64,000 nt of DNA from Variovorax sp. PAMC26660 (GCF_014302995.1 NZ_CP060295.1:4765501-4829500); one strand, 5' to 3'. Shown: positions 36,289 to 48,138, numbered from the stretch's first letter. Numbers and translations are program-made. The notes: generated by a model not told the origin, from the letters alone.

Positions 36289-37287
36289 TCAATCGGCCTT
36301 GATCCCCGCCGCCTTGATCACCTGCGCCCACTTCTCCACTTCGGCCTTCTGGAAGGCCGCGATCTGCGCGGTCGACAGATCCGTGGGCTCCATGCCGAAG
36401 CCTTTCAGCTTGTCCTGCATGTCGGGCGTCGCAAGGATCTTGCGGATCTCGGTATGCAGCCGGTCGACGACGGGCACAGGCGTTCCCGCGGGCACGAAGA
36501 TCGCCTGCCACGACACCACCTCGAAATCCTGCAGCCCCGGCACGCCCGACTCGGCCACGGTCGGCACGTCGGGCATCGAGGCCAGGCGCTTGGCCGACGT
36601 CACCGCAATGGCGCGCAGCTTGCCGCTCTGGATGTGCGGCCCCGCCACCACCGTGGTGTCGAACATCATGTCCACCTGCCCGCCGATCACGTCCTGGATG
36701 GCCGGGCCGCTGCCCTTGTACGGAATGTGCGTGAACTTCACGCCCGACTTGTAGGCCAGCAACTCCAGCGCCAGATGCTGCGAGGTTCCCGTGCCGGCCG
36801 AGGCCGACGACAGCCCGCCCGACTTGGCCTTGCTTGCGGCCATCACGTCCTTCAAGGTCTTGTAGGGGCTGGCCTGGTTCACCACCAGCACCACCGGGTT
36901 GGTGCCGATCAGTGTGACCGGCGCGAACGACTTGATCGGGTCGTAGCCGATCTTTGGGTACAGGCTCACGTTGATCGCGTGCGAGCTGATCGTGCCGCCG
37001 ACCAGCGTGAACCCGTCGGGCGCCGCGCGTGCGCCCACTTCCGAGCCCACGCTGCCGCCAGCGCCGCCCTTGTTGTCGATGATCACGGTCGTGCCCAGCA
37101 CGGTGCCGAGCTTCTGCCCGATCAGCCGGCCCAGCACGTCCGTGGTGCCGCCCGCGGGAAACGGCACGAGGTAAGTGATGGTCTTGCCCGTCGGCCAGTT
37201 GTTGCTGCTCTGCGCGAAGGCCGGAAGGCCGGCGGCGAGCGAAGAGGCGAGGGCGGTTCGAATCAGTGTGCGGCGTTGCATGGTCAT
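36289..37287 (-). CDS. Bug-family (TctC-like) periplasmic solute-binding protein
   Basis: 332 residues with a Tat-like or Sec signal (MTMQRRTLIRTALASSLAAGLPAFAQ) and the Bug-family opening KTITYLVPFPAGGTTDVLGR. Later family stretches include GTGTSQHLALELLAYKSGVKFTHIPYKGSGPAIQDV. Bug proteins bind carboxylates or small acids, and in the classical system deliver them to the TctAB permease; no tctA or tctB lies in the window, so this is an orphan. The start at 37287 is supported by GGAG 8 nt upstream. Last gene of the leftward sugar-acid operon. Confidence 0.93.
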   Translation of the reverse strand: MTMQRRTLIRTALASSLAAGLPAFAQSSNNWPTGKTITYLVPFPAGGTTDVLGRLIGQKLGTVLGTTVIIDNKGGAGGSVGSEVGARAAPDGFTLVGGTISSHAINVSLYPKIGYDPIKSFAPVTLIGTNPVVLVVNQASPYKTLKDVMAASKAKSGGLSSASAGTGTSQHLALELLAYKSGVKFTHIPYKGSGPAIQDVIGGQVDMMFDTTVVAGPHIQSGKLRAIAVTSAKRLASMPDVPTVAESGVPGLQDFEVVSWQAIFVPAGTPVPVVDRLHTEIRKILATPDMQDKLKGFGMEPTDLSTAQIAAFQKAEVEKWAQVIKAAGIKAD

Positions 37288-37322
37288 GGTCTTGTCTCCT
37301 TGTTGTTGGGGTGCATGCCTCC

Positions 37323-38390
37323 TCAGGGCATGTCGACGATCTCGATCCAGTTCGGGTTCTTGCCCACGTCCAGGTGCGTCGGCTTGCCCAGCGCGCCTGT
37401 CGCGGTGTCGATGGCGTACAGCGAAATGCCGTTCGACTCCTGCCCGGCGGCAATCAGGTAGCGGCCGCTCGCATCGATCGCGAAGCCGCGCGGCCCTTTC
37501 TCGGTCGGCGTGTGGCCCAGCGGCTGCAGTTGCCCGGTCGCCGCATCGACCTTGAACGTCGACAGCGTGCTCGACGTGCGCTCCGACGCGTACAGGAAGC
37601 GACCGTCAGGCGTCAGGTGCAGATCGGCCGCCCAAGGCTTGCCCGTGAAGCCCGCCGGCAGCGTGGTCGTGCTCTGTTCGAGCTTCAGCGTGCCGCGCGT
37701 CGCATCCCATGCGAACACATGCAGTGCCGCGTCGAGTTCGTCCAGCAGGTAGACATGGCGCTGCGCCTTGTCCCAGACGAAGTGGCGCGGCCCTGCCTTG
37801 TCGGCCGTGGTGGTCAGCGGCGGATCGTTGGGCGACAGCAGGCCCTTGTCGGCGTCGAAGCGCCAGCTCGACACGTTGTCGCCGCCGAGGCTGGTGGCGA
37901 GCACGAAGCGGTTGGCCGCATCCGCATGAATGGCATGCGCGTTCGGCGCGGTCTGGATCAACTGATGGATCGCGCCGACTGCGCCGTCCTTGCCGATCGC
38001 GTTGACCGTGATCTTTCCGCCCTGGTAGGAGGCGGCGAAGAGCCACTTGCCGGTGGCATCGAGGTCGATGTTCGCCATGCTGTCGGCCAGCGGCGCCTCG
38101 CCGAGTTTCTGCAGCTTGCCGCTGGCGCCGTCGATCGACAGCGCGGTCACGCGAAACGGCTGCGAGCGCAGCGCGGCGTACAGCACGCGCTTGTCGTGGC
38201 TCACCGCCATCGGCATCACCGTGCCGCCGACATTCAGCGTCTGCACCGGCTTGAGCGCGCCCTGCGCGCGGTCGAGCTCGAGCACCGAGATCTCCTGGCT
38301 GTCCGCGTTCGACACATAGACCCAGGTCGCGGCCGAGGCCGGGGCGACTGCAGCCAGCCACAGCAGCGATGCGATGGTTGTTTTCATCAC
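37323..38390 (-). CDS. Exported seven-bladed beta-propeller lactonase (Pgl/YbhE-like)
   Basis: 355 residues of the lactonase (6-phosphogluconolactonase YbhE-type) beta-propeller family: repeats such as FVLATSLGGDNVSSWRFDADKG and FLYASERTSSTLSTFKVDAATGQLQPLGHTPTEKGPRGFAID. Unlike cytoplasmic Pgl it carries a signal peptide (SLLWLAAVAPASA-ATW), so it should act in the periplasm on lactones of the sugar-acid pathway. It lies between two Bug binding proteins, 8 bp from the upstream one, supporting a job in aldonic or aldaric lactone opening before uptake. Confidence 0.87.
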   Translation of the reverse strand: MMKTTIASLLWLAAVAPASAATWVYVSNADSQEISVLELDRAQGALKPVQTLNVGGTVMPMAVSHDKRVLYAALRSQPFRVTALSIDGASGKLQKLGEAPLADSMANIDLDATGKWLFAASYQGGKITVNAIGKDGAVGAIHQLIQTAPNAHAIHADAANRFVLATSLGGDNVSSWRFDADKGLLSPNDPPLTTTADKAGPRHFVWDKAQRHVYLLDELDAALHVFAWDATRGTLKLEQSTTTLPAGFTGKPWAADLHLTPDGRFLYASERTSSTLSTFKVDAATGQLQPLGHTPTEKGPRGFAIDASGRYLIAAGQESNGISLYAIDTATGALGKPTHLDVGKNPNWIEIVDMP

Positions 38391-38398
38391 GGCGCGGC

Positions 38399-39379
38399 TC
38401 AGGGCTTGATGCCGAGCTTGGTGATCAGCGCCTTGAAGTACTCGTTGTCCTTGGCCAGCGTTTCCTTGAATGCGGCGCCATCGGTGTAGACGTAGCCCAG
38501 GTTCTGCTTGTCCATCACTTCGCGCAGCAGCGGCTCCTTGGCCGTCTTCGCGGCGATGTCGCGCAGCTTGGCCATCACGTCCGGTGGCGTGTTCTTCGGC
38601 GCGCCGAGGCCGCGCCAGGTGCCGATCGAGATGTCGATGCCGCGCTCCTTGGCGGTCGGCACCTTGTCGAAGGCGGCCAGGCGCTTGTCGGCCATCACCA
38701 CCAGCATCTTGAGCTTGCCGGCCTGCACATAAGTCGACACCTCCGCCGGACTCACGGCCACCGCTTCGACGTGGCCGCCGAGCAGCGCCAGCACGGCGGG
38801 GCCCGCGCCCTGGAACGGGATGTGATTGAACTTGGCGCCGGTCTTGTCTTCCAGCGCCGAGGCCGCCAGGTGCCAGATCGAACCGGTGCCCGAATTGCCC
38901 ACGCCCATCTCGCCCGGCTTCTTCTTGGCTGCCGCCAGGAATTCCTCGATCGTGTTGTAGGGCGAATCTGCCTTCACCGTGATGGCGGCCGGGTCGGCGT
39001 TGAGCTGCGCGATCGGCTGGAAGTCGTCGTAGTTGAACTTGGCCAGGCCCAGGTGCGGCAGCGTCAGCAGCTCGACCGTCAGCACCGCCAGCTTGTAGCC
39101 GTCGGGCCGCGAATGGATCACTTCATTCCAGCCGATGGCGCCGCCCGCGCCGGGGCGATTCACGATCACGATGCTCTCGGACATGTGCTTGCGGCTCGCG
39201 TCGGCAAAGGCACGGGCCAGCGCGTCGGTGCCGCCTCCGGGCTGGTAGGGCACGATCAGCTCGACCGTGTGGTTCGGGTAGTCGTTGCCGGCGGCTTGCG
39301 CGGCGGGCGCTGCAGCACCGAACGCGATGCAGGCCGCGCCCGAGAGGGCCGCGAGCTTGCGCAGGAATTTCGTCGTCAT
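38399..39379 (-). CDS. Bug-family (TctC-like) periplasmic solute-binding protein
   Basis: 326 residues with a signal peptide (AALSGAACIAFGAAAPAAQA) and the family motif HTVELIVPYQPGGGTDALAR, followed by GVGNSGTGSIWHLAASALEDKTGAKFNHIPFQGAGPAV. It differs clearly from the neighbouring Bug protein, so it is not a recent tandem duplicate. No TctA/TctB partner is present. Likely binds a uronate or aldarate, as judged only from the operon. Confidence 0.92.
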   Translation of the reverse strand: MTTKFLRKLAALSGAACIAFGAAAPAAQAAGNDYPNHTVELIVPYQPGGGTDALARAFADASRKHMSESIVIVNRPGAGGAIGWNEVIHSRPDGYKLAVLTVELLTLPHLGLAKFNYDDFQPIAQLNADPAAITVKADSPYNTIEEFLAAAKKKPGEMGVGNSGTGSIWHLAASALEDKTGAKFNHIPFQGAGPAVLALLGGHVEAVAVSPAEVSTYVQAGKLKMLVVMADKRLAAFDKVPTAKERGIDISIGTWRGLGAPKNTPPDVMAKLRDIAAKTAKEPLLREVMDKQNLGYVYTDGAAFKETLAKDNEYFKALITKLGIKP

Positions 39380-39434
39380 CTGTCTTGTCTCCGTTATGGG
39401 TCTTGGGTTGCAGAAAAGAAAAAAGCGATGGAAC

Positions 39435-40196
39435 TCAGGGCATGTACTGCCCGCCGTTCACTTCGATCACTTGCCCCGTGACATAGCCCGAGAGCTGTTC
39501 CGAGGCGAGATAAAGAAAGGCGCCCACGCATTCTTCAGGCGTACCGATGCGGCCCATCGGAATGCTGGCGCGGAAGTTCTCCAGCATCGCGGGCGTCGAG
39601 AAGCGGTCTTGAAACGGCGTCTGGATCACGCCCGGCGCCACCGCGTTGACGCGGATGCGGTCGCCCACCAGTTCCTTCGCCAGGCCGTGTGTTGCCGTGC
39701 TCACGAAGCCTTTCGACCCCGCATACAGGTAGGCGGCCGGCCCGCCGCCGGTTCGCGCCGCAACCGAGGTCACGTTGATGATGTTGCCGCCGCCCTGGGC
39801 ACGCATCAGCGGCACCACCTCGCGGCAATAGGCAAGCACCGAGCGCGCGTTGATGTGCATCACTTCGTCGAACAGCGCGTCGTCGAACTCGGCGATGGGC
39901 ACGCGCTTGACCAGGCTGCCCGCGTTGTTGACCAGCACGTCGATGCGGCCGAACTCCGCAATGGTCTGCTTCACGCAGTCGCGGATCGCCGCGGTGTCGC
40001 GCACATTGGCCTTGACCGCGAAGGCTGTGCCGCCCGCCGCGTGGATGGTGGCGACCACCTGGTTCGCCGCATCGGCCGAGCTGTTGTAGTGCACCGCTAC
40101 GCGCATGCCGCGCGCGGCGAACGCAATGGCCACCGCGGCACCGATGCCGGTGCTGGCACCGGTGACAAGCGCGGTCTTGCCCTTGAGGTCGTCCAT
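39435..40196 (-). CDS. SDR-family oxidoreductase (3-oxoacyl-ACP reductase/glucose dehydrogenase-like)
   Basis: 253 residues of a classical short-chain dehydrogenase: cofactor motif TGASTGIGAA, NNAG (VLVNNAGSL), catalytic Ser in NVTSVAAR, YxxxK as YAGSK and the closing GQVIEVNGGQYMP. The family includes sugar and uronate dehydrogenases. In this operon it probably oxidises or reduces a sugar acid intermediate; which one is unknown. The start at 40196 was selected from the nucleotide-binding strand and the preceding overlap-free gap of 26 bp to garD. Confidence 0.9.
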   Translation of the reverse strand: MDDLKGKTALVTGASTGIGAAVAIAFAARGMRVAVHYNSSADAANQVVATIHAAGGTAFAVKANVRDTAAIRDCVKQTIAEFGRIDVLVNNAGSLVKRVPIAEFDDALFDEVMHINARSVLAYCREVVPLMRAQGGGNIINVTSVAARTGGGPAAYLYAGSKGFVSTATHGLAKELVGDRIRVNAVAPGVIQTPFQDRFSTPAMLENFRASIPMGRIGTPEECVGAFLYLASEQLSGYVTGQVIEVNGGQYMP

Positions 40197-40222
40197 GATG
40201 AGTCGCTCCGTGTGAAGGTGGT

Positions 40223-41803
40223 TCAGGTGACGGGCGCGGGATTGAAAAGCACCAGCGCGTTGTGCAGCTTCCAGTGCTCCGCCCAGGTTTTCTTGCGGCC
40301 GCTGGCGACGTCGAGCATCAGCCGGAACAGCTCCCAGCCCACGTCCTCGATGCTGGCTTCGCCGTCGGCGATGCGGCCCGCGTTCACGTCCATCAGGTCG
40401 TGCCAGCGGCGCGCCAGGTCGCTGCGCGTGGCGACCTTGATGACCGGTACTTCGGCCAGCCCGTAGGGCGTGCCGCGGCCGGTGGTGAACACATGCAGGT
40501 TGATGCCGGCCGCCAGCTGCAGCGTGCCGCAGATGAAATCGCTGGCCGGCGTGGCGGCGTAGATCAGGCCCTTCTGCGTGGCTTTCTCGCCCGGTGCCAG
40601 CACGCCGGTGATGGGCGCCGAGCCCGACTTGACGATGGAACCCATCGCCTTCTCGACGATGTTCGACAGCCCGCCCTTCTTGTTGCCTGGCGTGGTGTTG
40701 GCACTGCGGTCGACGCGGCCCTTTTGCAGATAGGCGTCGTACCAAGCCATCTCGCGGATCATGGCCTGCGCCACTTCGGGCGTGGAGGCGCGCGAGGTGA
40801 GCTGGTCGATGCCGTCGCGCACCTCGGTCGTTTCCGAGAACATCACGGTGGCGCCGGCGCGCACCAGCAGGTCGGTGCAAAAGCCCACGGCCGGATTGGC
40901 GGTGACGCCCGAGAAGGCATCGCTGCCGCCGCACTGCACGCCCACCACCAGTTCGCTGGCGGGTACGGTCTCGCGCCGGCGCGCATCGAGCCGCACCAGG
41001 TGGGCTTCGGCCTGCCGCATCACCGAATCGATCATCGACATGAAGCCGATGTGCTCGTCGTCCTGCAGGCAGACCACGTCGAGCGCCGCATCGCCAACGG
41101 CCTCGCCGCGCTTGTCGACGATGGGAATGCTGCCCGGCGGCAATAGCCGCTCGGGCTGCAGCTTCTCGCAGCCCAGGCTCACCACCATCACCTCGCCGCC
41201 GAAGTTCGGGTTGAGGCTGATGTTGCGCAGCGTGCGGATCGGCACGATGGCGTCGGGCGCGTCGATGGCCACGCCGCAGCCGTAGCTGTGCGCGAGCGCC
41301 ACCACGTCGTCGACGTTCGGGTACCTGGGCAGCAGCTCGGCCTTGATGCGCTGCACCGCGAAGTCGATCACGCCGGCTACGCATTGCACCGTCTCGGTGA
41401 TGGCGAGGATGTTGCGCGAGCCCACCGAGCCGTCGGCGTTGCGGTAGCCCTCGAAGGTGTAGCCCTCCAGCGGCGGCAGTGCAGGGGGCTTGACGGTTGC
41501 GATGGGCAGGCCGTCCAGCTCGGGTGCGACCGGCATGCGCATGACGCGTTCGTGCACCCAGCTGCCGCGCGGCAAGGCTTCCAGCGCGTAGCCGATCACG
41601 ACGTCGTAGCGCCGGATCGCCTCGCCTTCGGCCAGGTCGGCCAGCGTCACCTTGTGGCCCTGCGGTACGTTGTCCACCAGCACGAGGCCGTCGGCGAATG
41701 TGGCGCCAGCCTTCAGGCCGCCATCGTTCGCGACGATGGCCACGTTGTCATTGGCATGGATGCGGATGTAGAGCGGCGAGGCTCCGGCGGCGGCATTGCT
41801 CAT
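40223..41803 (-). CDS. garD: Galactarate dehydratase (UxaA/GarD family)
   Basis: 526 residues. The N-terminal SAF domain ([22 protein letters not shown] ... YDVVIGYA) is followed by the large dehydratase domain with [46 protein letters not shown] and [22 protein letters not shown]. GarD removes water from galactarate to give 5-dehydro-4-deoxyglucarate. The related altronate dehydratase UxaA has the same architecture; the flanking uronate dehydrogenase, KdgD and GudD favour an aldarate substrate. Confidence 0.88.
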   Translation of the reverse strand: MSNAAAGASPLYIRIHANDNVAIVANDGGLKAGATFADGLVLVDNVPQGHKVTLADLAEGEAIRRYDVVIGYALEALPRGSWVHERVMRMPVAPELDGLPIATVKPPALPPLEGYTFEGYRNADGSVGSRNILAITETVQCVAGVIDFAVQRIKAELLPRYPNVDDVVALAHSYGCGVAIDAPDAIVPIRTLRNISLNPNFGGEVMVVSLGCEKLQPERLLPPGSIPIVDKRGEAVGDAALDVVCLQDDEHIGFMSMIDSVMRQAEAHLVRLDARRRETVPASELVVGVQCGGSDAFSGVTANPAVGFCTDLLVRAGATVMFSETTEVRDGIDQLTSRASTPEVAQAMIREMAWYDAYLQKGRVDRSANTTPGNKKGGLSNIVEKAMGSIVKSGSAPITGVLAPGEKATQKGLIYAATPASDFICGTLQLAAGINLHVFTTGRGTPYGLAEVPVIKVATRSDLARRWHDLMDVNAGRIADGEASIEDVGWELFRLMLDVASGRKKTWAEHWKLHNALVLFNPAPVT

Positions 41804-41821
41804 CGTGAAGGCCTTTGTTGC

Positions 41822-43174
41822 TTACAGCACCTTGTGGCCGGTCAGCATCGTGGGCAGCCAAGTGGAGAAGGCCGGCACGTAGGTCACCAGGGTGATGGCG
41901 ATGAAGATCGCCAGATAGTAGGGCCACGCGGTTTTCGTCGCCTCCCCGATGGATATCTTCCCTATCGCGCACCCGATGAACTGCACCGTGCCTACTGGCG
42001 GATGCACCAGCCCCAGCGCGCAGTTCAGCAGCAGCATCATCCCGAACTGCACCGGGCCCACGCCCATCTGGATCGCCAGCGGCAGGAACAGCGGCGTGGT
42101 GATCAGGATGTGCGCCGCCATGTCCAGGAAGATGCCCAGGAAAATCTGGATGATGTTGATGTACAGCAGCATCAGCCAGGGGCTCGAAGTCGCGGCCAGC
42201 AGCACCGTTTCGATGGCGTCCGGAATCTCCAGGTAGGCCATCTGGTAGCGCAGCATGTTCGACACGCCGATCAGCAGCAGGATCACGCCCGTGGTCTTCG
42301 ACGCCTTGGCCAGCGACTTGAAGAGCTTTTCGCGCGTCATCGTGCGGTAGGCCACCACGGTGAGCAATAACGAATACGTCACCGCGATGGCCGCCGCCTC
42401 GGTGGCTGTTGCCACCCCCTGCATCACGCAGACCAGGATGATCACGATCACCATCAGGCCGGGAATCGCCGCCAGGAAGGTCTTGGACACCATGCCCCAG
42501 CCCGGGAAGCGCTCGACCATCGTGCTGCCATCGGTGCGCTTGGGGTAGCCGTACTTGGCCGCTTGCCAATAGGCCGCCACCAGCATGCACACCATGATCC
42601 AGAACACCGGAATCAGCCCCGCGAACATCAGGTCGCCGATGGACACGCCCTTGATGATGTGCCCGTCGATGGTGCCCACCGCGGCTTGCGCGGCGAAGGC
42701 ATAGATGATCATGTTGTGCGAGGTCGGCATCAGCGCGCCGGAGAGCGATGCGTGCGTCGTCACGTTCACCGCATAGGCCGCGCTGTAGCCCTCGCGCTTC
42801 ATGATCGGGATCATCACGCCGCCCATGGCCGAGGTGTCGGCTACCGGCGAGCCCGAGACACCGCCGAACAGCGTGGACGCCACCACGTTGGCCAGCCCGA
42901 GGCCGCCCTTCCAATGGCCGACCAGGCTGCGCGCGAAGGCGACGATCTTGTCCGCGATGCCGCCATGCAGCATCAGCTCGCCCGAGAAGATGAAGAACGG
43001 AATGGCCAGGAACGAGAACACGTTCATGCCCGAGACCATCATCTGGATGGCGGTCTCGAACGGCAGGCCTTCGTACGCGAAGGTCGCCAGGCAGCTCAGG
43101 CCGATGGCAAAGGCCACCGGCATGCCGAGCAGCAGGAAGAGCACGAAGCTCAGCGACAGCACTGTCAATGCCAT
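41822..43174 (-). CDS. TRAP transporter large permease (DctM)
   Basis: 450 residues with about 11-12 membrane segments, the large DctM subunit of a TRAP sodium-dependent uptake system. Typical stretches are FSFLAIPFFIFSGELMLHGGIADKI, ANVVASTLFGGVSGSPVADTSAMGG and PPVGTVQFIGCAIGKISIGEATKTAWPY. The start at 43174 overlaps the small subunit stop by 10 bp. Forms a complete TRAP set with the dctQ and dctP genes upstream. Substrate inferred to be a uronate or aldarate from the operon. Confidence 0.95.
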   Translation of the reverse strand: MALTVLSLSFVLFLLLGMPVAFAIGLSCLATFAYEGLPFETAIQMMVSGMNVFSFLAIPFFIFSGELMLHGGIADKIVAFARSLVGHWKGGLGLANVVASTLFGGVSGSPVADTSAMGGVMIPIMKREGYSAAYAVNVTTHASLSGALMPTSHNMIIYAFAAQAAVGTIDGHIIKGVSIGDLMFAGLIPVFWIMVCMLVAAYWQAAKYGYPKRTDGSTMVERFPGWGMVSKTFLAAIPGLMVIVIILVCVMQGVATATEAAAIAVTYSLLLTVVAYRTMTREKLFKSLAKASKTTGVILLLIGVSNMLRYQMAYLEIPDAIETVLLAATSSPWLMLLYINIIQIFLGIFLDMAAHILITTPLFLPLAIQMGVGPVQFGMMLLLNCALGLVHPPVGTVQFIGCAIGKISIGEATKTAWPYYLAIFIAITLVTYVPAFSTWLPTMLTGHKVL

Positions 43175-43659
43175 GATGGAACGACCTTCTGGCCGGTGAA
43201 TTGAGCAGCCAGGTGCTCGAGAGAGAAGAGGGTGATCAGCACCCCCGCGAAAAGAACCGGCACGTAGCGCACGGCCTCGGACAGCCCCAGCGTGGGAATC
43301 GTCGATTCGCGCGTGGACACGGCCATCTCGGCGCCGCCTGCGAACAGCGCGATGGCGAAGCCGATGGTCAGCACATAGACCAGCGCCTTGCACCAGAACT
43401 GCGCCTTGTCCGGCAGGGCCTTGACCAGCGAATCGAGACCGATGTGGCCCGAGTCCCGCACGCCGGCGGAGGCGCCGAACATGGCGACCGAGATCACCAG
43501 CAGCAGCGCGACCTGCTCGACGTACGGCGGCGCGTCATTGAAGACGTAGCGCAGCACCACGCCGTAGACGACGACGCCGAGCAGGCCGACAAGGCACACG
43601 CACGCGACGTACATCGCCCAGCGCGAGAGGCGTGCGTTCAGATGGGTCAGCAAGTGCAT
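43165..43659 (-). CDS. TRAP transporter small permease (DctQ)
   Basis: 164 residues with four membrane helices (WAMYVACVCLVGLLGVVVYG; VALLLVISVAMFGASAGVRD; ALVYVLTIGFAIALFAGG; YVPVLFAGVLITLFSLEHL), the DctQ subunit. The Y-V-E-Q and R-D-SGHIGLD motifs are typical. The start at 43659 is the first good ATG; a longer opening reads into the repeat upstream. Overlaps dctM by 10 bp. Confidence 0.93.
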   Translation of the reverse strand: MHLLTHLNARLSRWAMYVACVCLVGLLGVVVYGVVLRYVFNDAPPYVEQVALLLVISVAMFGASAGVRDSGHIGLDSLVKALPDKAQFWCKALVYVLTIGFAIALFAGGAEMAVSTRESTIPTLGLSEAVRYVPVLFAGVLITLFSLEHLAAQFTGQKVVPSWH

Positions 43660-43670
43660 ATGGATTTCCT

Positions 43671-43793
43671 GTCTTGCTCCTTCCCCCTCTGGGGGAAGGC
43701 TGGGATGGGGGCCGCGCCCAACGAGCGCCATTCCGCGTTCGAGGCCGCTGTGCCCCCACCCCAGCCCTCCCCCGGAAGGGGAGGGGGCAAGAC
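43671..43793. repeat. Inverted pair of REP-like palindromes
   Basis: The 142-bp gap between dctP and dctQ carries GTCTTGCTCCTTCCCCC...GGGATGGGGGC and, inverted, TGCCCCCACCCCAGCCC...GGGGGCAAGAC. Each half contains its own short C-run/G-run hairpin, and the outer arms can pair across the whole unit. This is the layout of BIME-type REP pairs. Placed between the binding-protein and permease genes, it may protect the dctP message and so set a higher level of binding protein. Confidence 0.8.
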
Positions 43794-43801
43794 CGTGGGC
43801 C

Positions 43802-45727
<1,926 letters not shown>

Positions 45728-45738
<11 letters not shown>

Positions 45739-46546
45739 CGCCGAACGGGCCTTGGGCCGTGAAGGCGCCGCCCTGGTAGATCGCATTCGGATCGGTCGGC
45801 GCGACGGGCGGCTGTGCCTCGACCTTGTCGCGGAACACCTCGGAGCCGTCTTGCGGCACGAAGCCCAGATGGGCGGCCGCGCTGTTGTCCCACCACACGT
45901 CGCGGTTGTTCGACATGCCGTAGACGATCGTGTGCTTCACATCGGGCGTGAACAGCGATTTCTCGATCAGCGTCGTCAGGTCGCGGTAGCTGAGCCAGGT
46001 GCTCATCATCCGGCGGTTGAGCGGCTCGGGGAACGAGGAGCCGATGCGGATGCTCACGGTCTCGATGCCCCAGCGGTCGAAGTAGAACTGCGCCACGTCT
46101 TCGCCGAAAGACTTCGACAGGCCGTAGTAGCCGTCGGGCCGGCGCGCCGCGTGCGCGTCGATGGGCTCGCTCTGCTTGTAGAAGCCGATCACGTGGTTCG
46201 AGCTGGCGAACACCACGCGCTTGACGCCGTGGCGGCGCGCGGCTTCGTAGATGTGGAACACGCCCTTGATGTTGGCTTCGAGAATTTCCTCGAACGGCCG
46301 CTCGACCGAGACGCCGCCCAGGTGCACGATGGCGTCGCAGCCATTCACCAGCGCATCGACCGCCGCCTTGTCCGACAGGTCGCAGGGCATGACCTCTTCG
46401 TGCGCATCGGTGGCCGGGGGCAGCGAGGCGATGTCCGACAGCCGCAGCACCTCGGCATAGGGCTTGAGCCGTTCGCGCAACACTTTGCCCAGGCCACCGG
46501 CCGCGCCGGTCAGCAGCAGGCGATGAAGTTTGTTCTTGTCTTGCAT
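45728..46546 (-). CDS. udh: Uronate dehydrogenase
   Basis: A 272-residue NAD-dependent extended-SDR enzyme oxidising glucuronate or galacturonate to the aldarolactone. The cofactor motif TGAAGGLG is at residues 13-20, the active-site strand VVFASSNHVIGFY at 111-123 and YxxxK as Y141/K145 (YYGLSK). SSNHVIGFY matches the pattern I know from characterised uronate dehydrogenases, and length fits. It sits directly before the lactonase in the operon. Confidence 0.92.
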
Positions 46547-46559
46547 CGTTCTTGTCCGT

Positions 46560-47354
46560 TCACAGCTTGGTGATGCGCTCGGGCAGGTCGCGGCCGTGGT
46601 ACTTCTTGTAGATGGCGTTGAGCTTGCCGTTCTTCTGGTTGGTCACGACCCAGTTGTTGACCCATTCCTTGAGCTTGGGCTGCTCCTTGTTCAGTGCGAT
46701 GCCCAGGTCGAAATCTTTCTGCGCGAACTTCAGCTCCAGGTTCTTGGTGGGCGCCTGCTTGACCATCTCGCTCAGGTTCGACGGCGTGCTGGAGAACAGG
46801 TCGATCTGGCCGGTGACCATCGAGGTGATGAGCGTGGCGTCGTCTTCGTAGCGCACGATCTCGGCACCCTTGGCCTGCTGCGTGGTGAGCGTGTCGTTCA
46901 CCGTGGCGCGCGTCAGGCCGATGCGCTTGCCGTTCAGGTCGGCGTAGTCGGTGACCTTGATGCTCTTGGGGCCGCCCACGATGATGCTGATGACGGCGTA
47001 GGGCGTCGAGAAGTCGACCACCTTCTCGCGCTCGGGCGTGATCGAGAGGTCGGCAATCACGAGATCGGCGCGCTGGGCCTGCAGCGTGGGCACGCGCGCG
47101 GCGTTGGTGATCGACACGATCTCCAGCTTCACGCCCAGGTCTTTCGCGAGCTGCGTGGCGGTGTCCACGTCGGAGCCGGTGGGCTGCAGGTTGGCATCGG
47201 CAAAGCTGAACAGCGGCGTGCCCATGGCGATGGCCACGCGCACCTTGCCGGCCTTCTTGATGTCGTCGAGCTGGTCGGCCATGGCGGCCTGCGCGACACC
47301 GGCCACGAGGGCCAGCGCAATGCACGTGCGGGTGAAGGTGGTGCCGAGTTTCAT
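46560..47354 (-). CDS. ABC transporter periplasmic binding protein, amino-acid type
   Basis: 264 residues with a signal peptide (TRTCIALALVAGVAQAAMA) and the SBP_bac_3 fold: KAGKVRVAIAMGTPLFSFADANLQPTGSDVDTATQLAKDLGVKLEIVSI and VADLSITPEREKVVDFSTPYAV. It pairs with the ATPase and two permeases just upstream. The family usually takes polar amino acids, but here it is flanked by uronate genes, so the ligand may be a sugar acid. 55 bp separate it from the ATPase gene. Confidence 0.95.
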   Translation of the reverse strand: MKLGTTFTRTCIALALVAGVAQAAMADQLDDIKKAGKVRVAIAMGTPLFSFADANLQPTGSDVDTATQLAKDLGVKLEIVSITNAARVPTLQAQRADLVIADLSITPEREKVVDFSTPYAVISIIVGGPKSIKVTDYADLNGKRIGLTRATVNDTLTTQQAKGAEIVRYEDDATLITSMVTGQIDLFSSTPSNLSEMVKQAPTKNLELKFAQKDFDLGIALNKEQPKLKEWVNNWVVTNQKNGKLNAIYKKYHGRDLPERITKL

Positions 47355-47409
47355 GAATATCTCCTGGTGTTTCTGGTATGGGAGTGAATGAAATGCCCGG
47401 GCTGCCTGC

Positions 47410-48138
47410 TTACAGCCCGTTGTTCAGGAAGGTGCGCAGCTCCTGCGTCTTGGGCGCGTCGAGCATGTCGCCGGGGCCGGTCTCCCAGACGGTGCCCTGG
47501 TGCATGTAGATGATCCGGTCGGCCAGGCGCTTGGCGAAGGCCATCTCGTGCGTGACGAGCAGCATGGTCATGCCGCCGGCCGCAAGGTCTTCCATCACGC
47601 GCAGCACTTCGCCGGTGAGTTGCGGGTCGAGCGCGGAGGTGACCTCGTCGAACAGCATGACCTTGGGCGACATCGCGAGCGAGCGCGCGATGGCCACGCG
47701 CTGCTGCTGGCCGCCGGAGAGTTGTTCGGGGTAGGCGCCGGCCTTTTCCTTCAGGCCCACCTGGTCGAGCACGCGCAGGGCGACGTCGTGCGCTTCGCCG
47801 CGCGACTGCTTCTTCACGTGGCGCAGCGCCAGCATGATGTTTTCCTGCACCGTGAGGTGAGGGAACAGGTTGTAGCTCTGGAACACGATGCCCACTTCGA
47901 GCCGCAGCTTCTTCAGGTCGACGTTCGGGCTGTCGACGCGGATGCCGCAGACCTCGATGGTGCCCTTGTCGATCACTTCGAGCCGGTCGATGCAGCGCAG
48001 CGCCGTGCTCTTGCCCGAGCCGCTGGCGCCGATGATTGCGATCATCTCGCCCTTGGCGACCTCGAACGAAACGCCCTTCAAGACCTGGTTTGAACCGAAG
48101 CTCTTGTAGACGTGGTCCAGCTTAACGATTGGCGACAT
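47410..48138 (-). CDS. ABC transporter ATP-binding protein, amino-acid type
   Basis: A 242-residue ATPase with Walker A GASGSGKST, signature LSGGQQQRVAIARSLAMSPKVMLFDEVTSALDPQLTGEV (ABC signature, Walker B and D loop) and the switch histidine in LLVTHEMAFAKRLAD. Energises the uptake system of the neighbouring permeases. Its start overlaps the downstream-most permease stop by 17 bp. Confidence 0.97.
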   Translation of the reverse strand: MSPIVKLDHVYKSFGSNQVLKGVSFEVAKGEMIAIIGASGSGKSTALRCIDRLEVIDKGTIEVCGIRVDSPNVDLKKLRLEVGIVFQSYNLFPHLTVQENIMLALRHVKKQSRGEAHDVALRVLDQVGLKEKAGAYPEQLSGGQQQRVAIARSLAMSPKVMLFDEVTSALDPQLTGEVLRVMEDLAAGGMTMLLVTHEMAFAKRLADRIIYMHQGTVWETGPGDMLDAPKTQELRTFLNNGL

